Source: Edaphobacter sp. (GTDB lineage: Bacteria; Acidobacteriota; Terriglobia; Terriglobales; Acidobacteriaceae). Taken from it: a DNA stretch of 64,000 nt. The stretch lies in the NCBI RefSeq assembly GCF_028283685.1, contig NZ_JAPWKF010000009.1, positions 62,001-126,000 of the forward strand, given 5' to 3'. Below are positions 16,258 through 23,999 of the stretch, one piece after another (the stretch's first letter is position 1; every line of letters begins with the position of its first letter). The notes below the pieces were generated by a model that made no database searches, was not told where the DNA came from, and saw nothing but the letters and a program-made list of their open reading frames with translations. A program made the position numbers and the translations under genes.

Positions 16258-17676
16258 GTGAGGGTAAGGACGGCGGATGTGAAGGCACTGCTGATGCGAA
16301 TTCACGTTGAGACCAAGGCTGAACCGGTATCGGGCGATGAAGAGGATTCCTCGTTCGCGGCGAGCCTGCATACGCAGATGGGCGAGATGGAGGATCTTCC
16401 CGCGGTGAAGTCTGCTGCCTCGCAGCCGGATAAGACGCAGGTGCTGAAGCAGCTTCCTCAGAAGGCGGAAGCGGTAGCGGAGGGGCATGCAGCAGCACAG
16501 GATGCTGACGCGGTCGCAGCTGAAGGCAGTCTTCCTGCCGTGAGCACTGGCGATACGAAGGTCAAGGGGACCACGCCGGATGACCGCCCGATCGATCTGT
16601 CCTTGCGCGACCGGGAGCCGGAGAAGATGCCGCCTGTGCCTGCAGGTGACGCGAAGAGTGCGGGCGAGAAGGCGACGCTGCCCGCGTTCCTTCGATCTGC
16701 TTTGGCGAAGAATGCTTCGCCTGTGAGCGGCAAGAAGAAAGACGACTTGTCGAAGGTCGAGGATAAATCTTCGGTTCATGTGAAGGATGCCGTCGCCGGG
16801 GAGAACGGTGCTCTTGTGGCCGCAGGTTCAAGTGTGGGGCAGCACTTGCAGCATGTGCATGCAGCTGTTGCTGTGCCGGTCAACGTCCCAATGAAGAGCG
16901 GTTCTTCACCACAGACAGAGACCGAAGGGAACGATGCTTCCCCGGTGATGCGTGTGCGGCAGGCCTCGCGAGGGAGCGTCGCTTTGGCCGCGCCTGCCGG
17001 CAGGGGGGCAACGCAAGAGGCCTCGTCGGGCAACGCTGCTGCGTCCTCTGCGGGGAACGAGGGAGCACCGCGCGCTGGCGAGAAGGACGATCACGGCAAG
17101 GCGAATGGCGCGACGATGACGGGAGTTGCATCGGCGGATAAAGCGGTGGCGGGAGCAACGGTTGAGAGTATCGATGGTCGCGGCGGACATGAGCGTGTGG
17201 TGTCGCCGGTCCAGGGTGTGGATGCGGAGCGCAATGCAGGGACGGCTGGAGGAGCCGCTGCCGGCGGGGCTGTGATGGTTGTGCCGGTCGCGGCGGATCG
17301 TCCGTTGTCATCGCTGCACCAGGCAGTGAACGCCCAGGCGAGCCAGCTTCCGGTGCATGCGGAGGCTCATGCCGAGCAGGAGGCCATGCGTGCGGGCGGC
17401 CTTGCGGCGGAGGGGCGAACGATTGTGGCAACGCCATCGTCGCTTGAGGTCGGTTTGGCGAACGGCACGCACGGCTGGCTGAAGATTCGCGCCGAGATGT
17501 ACGGAGACAGGGACGGTGACCGCGCAGCTGACCTCGAGTACGGCGGTGGGGGAGCAGATACTGCATGGCCAGCTCCCGGCGATCTCGCACTTTCTGGAGC
17601 AGGAGCATCTGCCGGTGTCGAGCCTGGTGGTGCACCATGCCGCGGATACCTCGGGACTCGCTTCAGGCGCCGATAG
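16258..17676 (+). CDS. fliK: Hook-length control protein FliK, N-terminal part (frame changes near 17510)
   Basis: Starts at a GTG with a strong GGAGG five bases upstream. About 400 residues rich in Ala, Gly, Lys, Ser and Val, with little order, as expected for the ruler part of FliK. The conserved C-terminal domain begins in this frame (LEVGLANGTHGWLKIRAEMYGD, about residues 398-419) but then turns into an Arg/Gly-rich sequence that stops at 17676. The rest of the FliK domain continues in the +1 frame (see the next entry). A single extra base near 17505-17516 would explain it. FliK measures hook length and switches the export gate through FlhB. If the shift is real, this copy would lack a working switch domain. 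Confidence 0.75.
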   Translation: MRVRTADVKALLMRIHVETKAEPVSGDEEDSSFAASLHTQMGEMEDLPAVKSAASQPDKTQVLKQLPQKAEAVAEGHAAAQDADAVAAEGSLPAVSTGDTKVKGTTPDDRPIDLSLRDREPEKMPPVPAGDAKSAGEKATLPAFLRSALAKNASPVSGKKKDDLSKVEDKSSVHVKDAVAGENGALVAAGSSVGQHLQHVHAAVAVPVNVPMKSGSSPQTETEGNDASPVMRVRQASRGSVALAAPAGRGATQEASSGNAAASSAGNEGAPRAGEKDDHGKANGATMTGVASADKAVAGATVESIDGRGGHERVVSPVQGVDAERNAGTAGGAAAGGAVMVVPVAADRPLSSLHQAVNAQASQLPVHAEAHAEQEAMRAGGLAAEGRTIVATPSSLEVGLANGTHGWLKIRAEMYGDRDGDRAADLEYGGGGADTAWPAPGDLALSGAGASAGVEPGGAPCRGYLGTRFRRR

Positions 17677-17842
17677 CGGCGACCGGAGCGGAGGGCAGGC
17701 TCCTCAGAGCGATGGAGGAGGTTCGGAGCGCCGGTACTCCGTTGCCGAGACGGATTCTAGCCGGATGGCTGAAGGTCTTTTCGAGGTACAGCAGGGAGAG
17801 GCCTCTGAAGGTGGCGGCGGATGGCTGAGTGTGAGGGCCTGA
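17516..17842 (+). CDS. fliK: FliK C-terminal (Flg_hook) domain, out of frame with its N-terminus
   Basis: In the +1 frame relative to the preceding gene the sequence reads VTAQLTSSTAVGEQILHGQL then PAISHFLEQEHLPVSSLVV, which is the hydrophobic core of the FliK C-terminal domain (beta-strand, then L-x-x-x-L helices, then V-x-V strand). It directly continues the strand GWLKIRAEMYGD found in the other frame. The GTG at 17516 has no ribosome site and lies within the domain, so independent translation is unlikely. It is best read as the second half of one fliK gene. The tail after residue 50 is Ser/Gly-rich and variable. Confidence 0.65.
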   Translation: MTAQLTSSTAVGEQILHGQLPAISHFLEQEHLPVSSLVVHHAADTSGLASGADSGDRSGGQAPQSDGGGSERRYSVAETDSSRMAEGLFEVQQGEASEGGGGWLSVRA

Positions 17843-17896
17843 GGCCACAACGTTGTAAAGCGCTACAGGACAGCAGCAGGAGAACGGAGAAAGCGG

Positions 17897-18262
17897 ATGG
17901 ACCTTTCAGGATTATTTACGACGGCGGGAGAGAGTGCATCGTCGCGCGTGGCGATGGCACTTGCTCCCAAGACAAGCAATGCGACAGCAACGGCAAAGGT
18001 AACAGCAAAAGATACGACGACGGGGACGGATAGCTCTGGAGCAACCGACGGCTCGACGTCGAGCACGACGGATGCGGATAACAGCATGATTACGTCGAAT
18101 GACTTTCTGACGCTGCTGGTCAGTGAGTTGAAGAACCAGGATCCCACGCAGCCGACCGATCCGACGACGTACATCAACCAGCTGGTCGGCGTGAACAGCC
18201 TGCAACAGCTGATCTCGATTAACCAGGGTCTGTCGACGTTCGAGGATTCGATCCTCGGCTGA
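17897..18262 (+). CDS. flgD: Hook-capping scaffold protein FlgD (short form)
   Basis: A 121-residue protein. Residues 1-60 are Ser/Thr/Ala-rich and flexible, then comes the FlgD signature DFLTLLVSELKNQDPTQPTDPTTYINQL with LQQL following. The large beta-rich C-terminal domain of enterobacterial FlgD (about 230 residues) is absent. Short versions of similar size exist in Firmicutes (YlxG type). FlgD caps the growing hook and is lost when filament growth begins. Ribosome site AGGAGAACGGAGAAAGCGG lies before the ATG. It sits between fliK and flgE as in Bacillus. Confidence 0.9.
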   Translation: MDLSGLFTTAGESASSRVAMALAPKTSNATATAKVTAKDTTTGTDSSGATDGSTSSTTDADNSMITSNDFLTLLVSELKNQDPTQPTDPTTYINQLVGVNSLQQLISINQGLSTFEDSILG

Positions 18263-18330
18263 CGCACGACGGGTGCAGCAACGACACCGGGCTTCTGAGG
18301 AAGACGGCGAGAGAGCAAGGAGAGAAACGG

Positions 18331-19563
18331 ATGGCATCTTTTTCGATTGCAGTAAGCGGACTTCAGGCGGACACGATTGCGCTGGATACGATCGGCAATA
18401 ACCTGGCGAACCTTAACACGACGGCCTTCAAAGATCAGAGCACATCGTTTGAAGACCTCTTCTACCAGCAGATGGGCGTCTCGGGCACGAACAATCCGAT
18501 CCAGGTCGGCGTCGGTACACGTGTCTCGGGGACCGAGGCGAATTTTCTGCAGGGCACGATTCTGCCGACCGCCGGTCAGCCGAGCAATATGGCGCTGAGC
18601 GGCGATGGCTTCTTCGTGACGGAGCAGGACGGTATACAGACGCTGACGCGGGCGGGCGACTTCCAGCTCGATCAGAGCGGCAACCTGATCTCGACCAGCG
18701 GCTCGAGCGTGATGGGTTATCCGGTGAATAACGGCGTTGTCAATACAAACGCTGCACTGGTTCCGATTACGCTTCCGGTGGGTGTGACGGAGGCCGCGCA
18801 GGCGACGAGCCAGATCGACATCACGGCGAACCTGAATGCGGGCTCGACTGTGGGCACAAGCTTTACGACGCCTGTGACGATCTACGACTCGCTGGGGCAG
18901 AGCCACGCGCTGACCGTGACCTATACGAAGACGGCAGCCAACAGCTGGGACTACAGCGTGGGTCTGCAGTCGGGCGACGCAACGGGAACACCGACAAACA
19001 CGACGGGAACGCTGACGTTCGATTCGAACGGCAATCTGGTCTCGCCGTCCGGAGACGTTACGGGGATCACCTTTCCCGGACTGACGAATGGCGCGAGCGA
19101 TCTGTCGGTCAGCCTCGATCTGTTCGGCAGCAACGGCAACTCGACGCTGACGCAGCTGACATCGCCTTCGACGAACACGGCGACGTTGCAGGACGGCTTC
19201 GCCAGCGGGACCTATTCGAGCTTCTCGGTGGACAACGACGGTGTGATCTCGGCGCTTTACACCAACGGTCACAAGGCAGTTGTAGGTCAGGTGGCGGTAG
19301 CGCGTGTGACCAATCCCGACGGGCTGGCGATGATTGGGAATAACTCATATGCGACGACGAATGCCTCGGGCAATGCCATCTACGGCACACCCGGCACCGG
19401 CGGTCGTGCGACGATCGAGGATTCGGCGATCGAGCAGTCGAACGTCGATATCTCGCAGGAGTTCTCGAACCTGATCGTGGCACAGCGCTCGTTTGAGGCG
19501 AACTCGAAGACGATTACGACCTTCGATTCGGTGACGCAGGCTGCGATGAGCATGATCCGGTAA
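18331..19563 (+). CDS. flgE: Flagellar hook protein FlgE
   Basis: A 410-residue hook subunit. The N-terminal SIAVSGLQADTIALDTIGNN-LANLNTTAFK is the rod/hook motif. It is followed by the DGFFVTEQDG beta-domain (about 90), a variable surface domain rich in Thr/Ser/Gly (about 150-300), and the C-terminal NVDISQEFSNLIVAQRSFEA and final helix (SVTQAAMSMIR). FlgE builds the universal joint between rod and filament. AAGGAGAGAAACGG precedes the ATG. A stem-loop follows the stop. FlgG is shorter and lacks the central variable domain, so FlgE is preferred. Confidence 0.95.
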   Translation: MASFSIAVSGLQADTIALDTIGNNLANLNTTAFKDQSTSFEDLFYQQMGVSGTNNPIQVGVGTRVSGTEANFLQGTILPTAGQPSNMALSGDGFFVTEQDGIQTLTRAGDFQLDQSGNLISTSGSSVMGYPVNNGVVNTNAALVPITLPVGVTEAAQATSQIDITANLNAGSTVGTSFTTPVTIYDSLGQSHALTVTYTKTAANSWDYSVGLQSGDATGTPTNTTGTLTFDSNGNLVSPSGDVTGITFPGLTNGASDLSVSLDLFGSNGNSTLTQLTSPSTNTATLQDGFASGTYSSFSVDNDGVISALYTNGHKAVVGQVAVARVTNPDGLAMIGNNSYATTNASGNAIYGTPGTGGRATIEDSAIEQSNVDISQEFSNLIVAQRSFEANSKTITTFDSVTQAAMSMIR

Positions 19564-19581
19564 ATCGCATGTGATGTGGTT

Positions 19582-19614
19582 GCGAACGCCGCTCCTGTGT
19601 GGGGCGGCGTTCGC
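19582..19614 (+). terminator. Stem-loop after flgE
   Basis: GCGAACGCCGC and GCGGCGTTCGC form a perfect 11-bp stem around an 11-base loop, 19 bases after the flgE stop. There is no T-run, so it may only weaken read-through or stabilise the upstream mRNA. The next promoter follows within 50 bases. Confidence 0.6.
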
Positions 19615-19661
19615 GCATGCGGCAGGGGATGAAGAATCCCTAATCTTTCCCCCGTTCTAAT

Positions 19662-19677
19662 TGGCGTTTCGATTGCA
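19662..19677 (+). promoter_or_regulatory. Sigma-54 promoter of fliL
   Basis: TGGCGTTTCGATTGCA, preceded by T, has GG at 19663-19664 and GC at 19675-19676 exactly ten bases apart. It lies 30 bases before the fliL ATG and just after the flgE stem-loop, so it would start a second transcript for fliL and the export-gate genes. The upstream 14-mer seen before flgB and fliK is only partly matched here (ATCCCTAATC at the same distance). Confidence 0.7.
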
Positions 19678-19706
19678 CAGGTAGAGGCATCGAGGTCAGA
19701 ACGAAT

Positions 19707-20237
19707 ATGTCGAATACTCCTGCGGTTGCTTCCAATGATCTGCCGATCCAGGCGAAGGTTCCGGTCGTCTCGCTGGGGATGGCGATTGTTTTAGGCGTTG
19801 TGGTGTCTGTGTCGGCGGTGGGCGGCGCGGGCTATTACCTGATTCACTCCGGCAAGCTGCGCCTGCAGACGATGCCGCCAGCGGTCGTCAGCTCCGGGCA
19901 AAAGACTCGCTCCATTCAGATGGAGCCCATGGTGGTGAACCTGGCAGACAGCACGGGTGAGGCTTATCTGCGTGCGTCGATTGAGCTGCGCGTGGCCGAT
20001 GCTGTGGGCGAGACGGATAAGGAGAGCAAGAAGCCGGAAGAGGCGAAGGACAAAGGCGCTGATGCGGCGGTGCGGGACACGGTGCTGGCGGTGTTGAGCG
20101 GTGAGACCTCGCAGGCGCTGCTGACGCCTGACGGCAAGGAGACGCTGAAGAAGTCACTGAAAGACGCCCTGGCAGAGCGCAATCCGGAGCTGAAGGTCGT
20201 CGATCTCTACTTCACTGAGTTTCTGGTTCAGCGATAG
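19707..20237 (+). CDS. fliL: Flagellar basal-body associated protein FliL
   Basis: A 176-residue protein with a short cytoplasmic N-terminus, one membrane span (about 20-45, VSLGMAIVLGVVVSVSAVGG) and a periplasmic domain related to stomatin/SPFH proteins: MEPMVVNLAD then AYLRASIELRV, and the C-terminal KDALAERNPELKVVDLYFTEFLVQ. An Asp/Lys/Glu-rich linker sits around 100-115. FliL rings surround the stator units and help torque under load. The ATG is 30 bases downstream of a sigma-54 promoter, and the gene starts a block coding for switch and export-gate parts. Confidence 0.9.
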   Translation: MSNTPAVASNDLPIQAKVPVVSLGMAIVLGVVVSVSAVGGAGYYLIHSGKLRLQTMPPAVVSSGQKTRSIQMEPMVVNLADSTGEAYLRASIELRVADAVGETDKESKKPEEAKDKGADAAVRDTVLAVLSGETSQALLTPDGKETLKKSLKDALAERNPELKVVDLYFTEFLVQR

Positions 20238-20262
20238 ATCGCAAACGGGGGAGCGGGGAACG

Positions 20263-20604
20263 ATGGCGGATGTGGAGCTGGTCAAGGCCGAGGTGGAGGT
20301 GGAGATGGAGCAGAGGATCGACGCTGCGAAGGCCGAGCCGCCCGCCGGGCCGGGGATGAAGCGGATCGAGAAGCACATGGCGTGGCCTGTGCTCTCCGTG
20401 CTTGAGATGTCGGTCAGCGCGGAGATTCCGCTGGAGGACTTCAAGGTGCGCGATCTGCTGGCGCTGGAGAGCGGACAGCTGATCGCAAGCGCATGGCCGG
20501 AGACCGAGGATGTGACGGTAATGGCCGGAGGCGTGCAGGCGGGCTGGAGCGAGTTCGAAGTGGAAGACCAGAAGCTGCTGGTGCGACTGACGCGGCTGGC
20601 GTAA
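20263..20604 (+). CDS. FliN-like SpoA-domain switch protein (second copy)
   Basis: A 113-residue protein. After a charged N-terminal segment (1-38) it has one SpoA (FliN/FliM C-terminal) domain: WPVLSVLEMSVSAEIPLEDFKVRDLLALESGQLI and a hydrophobic strand ending DQKLLVRLTRL. It occupies the place where Bacillus has fliM-fliY, between fliL and fliO, whereas the true fliM and fliN lie 7 kb downstream. It could form heterodimers with FliN in the C-ring, or be a derived FliY/FliN that only helps the export apparatus. The ATG follows GGGGAGCGGGGAACG. A role other than switching is possible. Confidence 0.8.
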   Translation: MADVELVKAEVEVEMEQRIDAAKAEPPAGPGMKRIEKHMAWPVLSVLEMSVSAEIPLEDFKVRDLLALESGQLIASAWPETEDVTVMAGGVQAGWSEFEVEDQKLLVRLTRLA

Positions 20605-20640
20605 CGACGAGCGGATGTGAGGAGAGGGAGAGCGTTACCG

Positions 20641-20904
20641 ATGATGGAGAAGAGTACGACCTTCGAGCAGCAGGGACTGGTGGGACAGCTGGTTGCGGCC
20701 TGGAGAACTCGCCGCAGTCTGCGGAGCCGCTCGCCGCGCCTGCTGCAGCTGATCGAGACGCTTCCCCTGGGGGCGAAGCGTCAGTTGATGCTGATTCGTT
20801 GCGGTGAGGAGTTCTACCTTGCGGGCGGCGGCGTAGAGAGCATCGAGACGCTGATGAAGGTGGATGCGGCATCGTTGCCGGCTGAGGGGCTGCGATGCGG
20901 TTGA
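20641..20904 (+). CDS. fliO: FliO-like protein lacking a membrane segment
   Basis: An 87-residue protein. The C-terminal half contains the FliO signature: LQLIETLPLGAKRQLMLIRC then a Gly/Phe/Leu strand (EEFYLAGGGVESIETL), typical of FliO proteins upstream of fliP. The transmembrane helix that normally precedes this domain is missing; residues 1-35 are Arg-rich and soluble. FliO helps assemble the FliP ring of the export gate. The ATG is chosen for the GAGAGGGAGAG upstream. A GTG at 20617 in frame adds only a basic stretch. It overlaps fliP by ten bases. Confidence 0.75.
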   Translation: MMEKSTTFEQQGLVGQLVAAWRTRRSLRSRSPRLLQLIETLPLGAKRQLMLIRCGEEFYLAGGGVESIETLMKVDAASLPAEGLRCG

Positions 20905-21785
20905 AGAGTGGACTTCTGACGATCGTGCGCTGGGCGGCGGTGGCGGTCTTGCTCGCCGGGCCGCTGGCGGCTCATGGTGCAGCGCCGACAAGGTCATTCT
21001 GGGTGAAGCATGATGCTGCTGCGCTGCGTGCGGGGCACGCTGCGGCAAAGGCTGCAGCGGCCCATCGCAAAGACAGTAAGCCGTCGGCTGCGTCGGGCTC
21101 TGAGCGGGATGACCTGGCTGCCGCTGCGCAGCAGTCGATGGAAGACAGTATCAAGGCAAATCGCAGCGTGCCGTGGTCGATCGTCGTTGGACTGACGCTG
21201 TTGACGCTGCTTCCTGCGCTGCTGCTGTCGATGACACCGCTGGTTCGACTGCTGGTGGTCTTTCACTTTCTGCGCCAGGCGCTGGGAACGCAGACAGCTC
21301 CTTCGAATCAGGTGTTGATGGGGCTGGGGCTGATGATGACGTGGTTCCTGATGCAGCCTGTTCTGTTGCAGGTGGAGCAGACGGCGGTGACGCCGTATCG
21401 CGCGGGAGCGATTGCGGGCGATGAGGCGATTGCCCGAGGCATCGAGCCGGTGAAGCAGTACATGCTGCGCTACGCACGCCAGAAGGACCTGGAGCTGTTT
21501 GCCTCGGCTGGAATGGGGAACCGTCCGGCGACGAAGAACGATCTTCCATTCCAGGTGGTGGTGCCTGCTTACATCCTGAGCGAGTTGAAGGCGGGATTCC
21601 AGATCGGAGCCGTTCTCTTCTTTCCGTTTCTGCTGGTGGATCTGATGGTCGCGAGCGTGACGACCTCGATCGGCATGATGCAGCTGCCGCCGGTGGTGAT
21701 CTCAACGCCGCTGAAGATTCTGCTGTTTGTGATGGTCGATGGCTGGAACCTGCTGGCCGACCAGTTGTTGAAGAGCTTTTCGTAG
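20895..21785 (+). CDS. fliP: Flagellar export gate protein FliP
   Basis: A 296-residue inner-membrane protein. It has a cleavable signal peptide (KSGLLTIVRWAAVAVLLAG...AHG), an unusually long Ala/Lys-rich periplasmic insert (about 30-85), then the FliP core: VGLTLLTLLPALLLSMTPLV, FHFLRQALGTQTAPSNQVLMGL and FLMQPVLLQV, a periplasmic loop, and the C-terminal FQIGAVLFFPFLLVDLMVAS. FliP5-FliQ4-FliR1 make up the export gate. The start overlaps fliO by ten bases. fliQ follows 17 bases later. Confidence 0.96.
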   Translation: MRLKSGLLTIVRWAAVAVLLAGPLAAHGAAPTRSFWVKHDAAALRAGHAAAKAAAAHRKDSKPSAASGSERDDLAAAAQQSMEDSIKANRSVPWSIVVGLTLLTLLPALLLSMTPLVRLLVVFHFLRQALGTQTAPSNQVLMGLGLMMTWFLMQPVLLQVEQTAVTPYRAGAIAGDEAIARGIEPVKQYMLRYARQKDLELFASAGMGNRPATKNDLPFQVVVPAYILSELKAGFQIGAVLFFPFLLVDLMVASVTTSIGMMQLPPVVISTPLKILLFVMVDGWNLLADQLLKSFS

Positions 21786-21802
21786 AGAGAGTGTGGAGCG
21801 CG

Positions 21803-22075
21803 ATGAGTCCGGACCAGACGGTGGAGATGATGCGTCGGCTTTTGATTGAGGCGGTGTTGCTGAGCGCGCCGCTGTTGCTGAGCGCGTGCATGGCGAGCCT
21901 GCTGGTGAGTCTGGCGCAGACGCTGACCAGTGTGCAGGAGCAGACGCTGACGGCGGTGCCGAGGCTGGTGGTGGTCTTCGTGGTGACGATGGTCTCGCTG
22001 CCGTGGATGGTGCATCGGCTGATCGGCTATACGCTCCATCTCTTTGCCGGCGGATTTCACAGGTTTCTGGGATAG
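21803..22075 (+). CDS. fliQ: Flagellar export gate protein FliQ
   Basis: A 90-residue, two-helix membrane protein. MSPDQTVEMMRRLLIEAVLL starts the first hydrophobic helix (about 12-38), followed by the conserved SLAQTLTSVQEQTLTAVPRL loop and a second span (about 55-75) ending HRLIGYTLHLF. This matches FliQ in length and order. The ATG at 21803 aligns with the family start; a GTG twelve bases earlier is possible. It is one base pair short of touching fliR. Confidence 0.93.
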   Translation: MSPDQTVEMMRRLLIEAVLLSAPLLLSACMASLLVSLAQTLTSVQEQTLTAVPRLVVVFVVTMVSLPWMVHRLIGYTLHLFAGGFHRFLG

Positions 22076-22077
22076 CG

Positions 22078-22860
22078 ATGCAGGGAGCGACGACAGCGAC
22101 GATTGCAGACTGGCCGCAGTATCTGGCCTCGGGGCTGCTGGTGATGATCCGCCTGAGCGGGCTGATGGTGTTTGCTCCGGTCTTCTCCTCGTCGGCCATT
22201 GCGCCGCGCATCAAGGTGGGTTTTGTCGTTGCGATGACGATCATGCTGGCGCCCGTGGTGGGTGCTGTGACTCATCAGCCCGTGGAGCTGGGCGGAGCGG
22301 CGATCGTGGGAGAGCTGAGCGTCGGGTTTGTCTTCGGGCTTTCGTTGATGCTGCTGAACGAGGCGCTGCTGTTTGCGGGGACGCTGCTGGGGATGCAGTT
22401 CAGTTTCTCGCTGGTGAACCTGATGGACCCGAACTCGATGATTGAGACGCCGGTGCTGGGGCAGATGCTGGGCTGGCTGGGCGTCCTGGTATTGATCGGC
22501 GCGGGGATGGACCGCACGATGCTGGCAGCGATGATGCGAAGCTTTGTCGCAGTGCCGGTGGGGCATGCGGCGATGGGAGCAAAGACCGGCGCTACGCTGG
22601 CGGCGATGGGTGGCGGCATCTTTCTTGCCGGGCTGCAGCTGGCTGCTCCGGTGATGGCGGCCGCGATGACCGTCGAGATGACGATCTCGCTGATTGGAAG
22701 GCTGTCTCCGCAGCTGCCTGCGATGGTCGTTGGGATTCCGTTGAAGACGATGGCCTCGTACGTGGTGCTGATTGCGAGCCTGGCGGTGTGGCCGGGGTGG
22801 ATCGAGCACCACTTTACGTTACTGCTGGAAGCTGCAGGCCGGTTGGTAGGGATGCCATGA
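22078..22860 (+). CDS. fliR: Flagellar export gate protein FliR
   Basis: A 260-residue membrane protein with six hydrophobic segments. FliR features are the N-terminal LVMIRLSGLMVFAPVFSSSA (about 18), GFVFGLSLMLLNEALLFAGTLLG, and the RLSPQLPAMVVGIPLKTMAS signature in the C-terminal half. The ATG at 22078 lies two bases after fliQ; the frame is open farther upstream, but that portion overlaps fliQ and looks unlike FliR. Its stop overlaps the flhB start (ATGA). FliR completes the helical FliPQR export gate. Confidence 0.94.
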   Translation: MQGATTATIADWPQYLASGLLVMIRLSGLMVFAPVFSSSAIAPRIKVGFVVAMTIMLAPVVGAVTHQPVELGGAAIVGELSVGFVFGLSLMLLNEALLFAGTLLGMQFSFSLVNLMDPNSMIETPVLGQMLGWLGVLVLIGAGMDRTMLAAMMRSFVAVPVGHAAMGAKTGATLAAMGGGIFLAGLQLAAPVMAAAMTVEMTISLIGRLSPQLPAMVVGIPLKTMASYVVLIASLAVWPGWIEHHFTLLLEAAGRLVGMP

Positions 22861-23999
22861 GCGATCAGAAGACAGAACAGGCGACACCGCAACGGAAGAA
22901 GAAAGCGAAGGAGCAGGGCGATGGCGTGCGCAGCCGCGATCTACTGTCGGCGCTGGCGATGCTGGGAGGAACGCTGGTGCTGGGCGCGATGGCGCCGGGC
23001 TTCATCGCGGGGTGGAGGCAGGTCTATCGGGAGAGCCTTCGCGCGGCTGCTGTGGGTGAGGTGACGGGAGACCGTCACTGGATCGCCGCGGCGCAGCATC
23101 TGGTCCTGCCGTCGTTGTTTCCCCTTGCGGCGATTATGGCGGCGAGCTTCGGTGCGGCGTTGTTTGGCGGGATTGCGCAGGGCGGCGGTGTGACCTTTCA
23201 TGCGCAGGCGCTGGAGTTGAAGATGTCGCGCTTGAACCCGGTGGAGAACGTGAAGAACCTGTTCAGCCTGCGTTCGGCGACTCGGCTGGTGAAGTCGCTG
23301 GTGCCGGCGGCGGTGATGGGCGCGCTGGGCTGGACGGCGTTGAAGGAGCTGATGACCTCGGCTCCTGTGATGAGCATGATGCGTCTGCCGGCGACGTTTT
23401 CGACGGCGTATGGGCTTGCGCTGGATGCGGCGTGGGTGACGCTGGCCTGGTCGGGACTGGACTACGCGATGGAGTGGAGAGCGTGGAACCAGCGGCTGCG
23501 CATGTCCAAGCAGGAGATCCGCGAAGAGAGCAAGGAGCAGATGGGCAATCCCGAGGTGAAGGGACGGATCCGTCAGATTCAGCGCGCCATGCGCAAGCGC
23601 AAGGTGAAGGCCGATATGTCGCGCGCCAGCGTGGTGATTACGAACCCGACGCACTATGCCGTGGCGCTGGAGTTCAGCTTCGAGACGATGGCCGCGCCGG
23701 TCGTGATTGCGAAGGGGCGCGATCTGCATGCTGCCGAGATTCGCGAAGAGGCCCGCTGGGCGGGGATTCCTCTGGTCGAGAATCCTCCGCTGGCAAGGAG
23801 TTTGTACCGCTCGGTTGAACCGGGGCAGGCGATTCCGTTTGAGTTGTATGCATCGGTTGCGGGCATTCTGGCGTACCTGTACCGGCAAAAGATGGAAGAG
23901 CGGATGCGCCGCGAGAGACAGGCAGAGGCGGCGCGACGCGTGGCGTCGGCCCGATCGACGAGGCCGATGACAATGTACGGATTTGGAGGCGGAGTATGA
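22857..23999 (+). CDS. flhB: Flagellar export specificity switch protein FlhB
   Basis: A 380-residue protein with a typical start (MSDQKTEQATPQRKKKAKEQG), four membrane segments (about 30-210), a basic linker and the soluble C-terminal domain with the autocleavage motif Asn263-Pro264-Thr-His (NPTHYAVAL). Autocleavage between N and P, together with FliK, lets export switch from hook to filament proteins. The fliK gene of this cluster looks frameshifted, which makes this partnership worth testing. Overlaps fliR by four bases at the start and flhA by four at the end. Confidence 0.96.
   Translation: MSDQKTEQATPQRKKKAKEQGDGVRSRDLLSALAMLGGTLVLGAMAPGFIAGWRQVYRESLRAAAVGEVTGDRHWIAAAQHLVLPSLFPLAAIMAASFGAALFGGIAQGGGVTFHAQALELKMSRLNPVENVKNLFSLRSATRLVKSLVPAAVMGALGWTALKELMTSAPVMSMMRLPATFSTAYGLALDAAWVTLAWSGLDYAMEWRAWNQRLRMSKQEIREESKEQMGNPEVKGRIRQIQRAMRKRKVKADMSRASVVITNPTHYAVALEFSFETMAAPVVIAKGRDLHAAEIREEARWAGIPLVENPPLARSLYRSVEPGQAIPFELYASVAGILAYLYRQKMEERMRRERQAEAARRVASARSTRPMTMYGFGGGV

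Noticed and set aside
17851-17880. A possible sigma-28 promoter before flgD (TTGTAAAG...)
   Set aside because: The -10 part GCCGATAA is missing at the proper distance. No sigma-28 promoter could be supported in the window.
17897-18262. FlgD read as a truncated pseudogene
   Set aside because: Short FlgD proteins with only the N-terminal cap signature occur in Firmicutes (YlxG type), and no continuation of the C-terminal domain is visible in other frames.
21886-22077. Upstream extension of fliR within fliQ
   Set aside because: The frame is open but lies inside fliQ and encodes Gly/Asp/Ala-rich sequence unlike FliR; the ATG at 22078 fits the family start.
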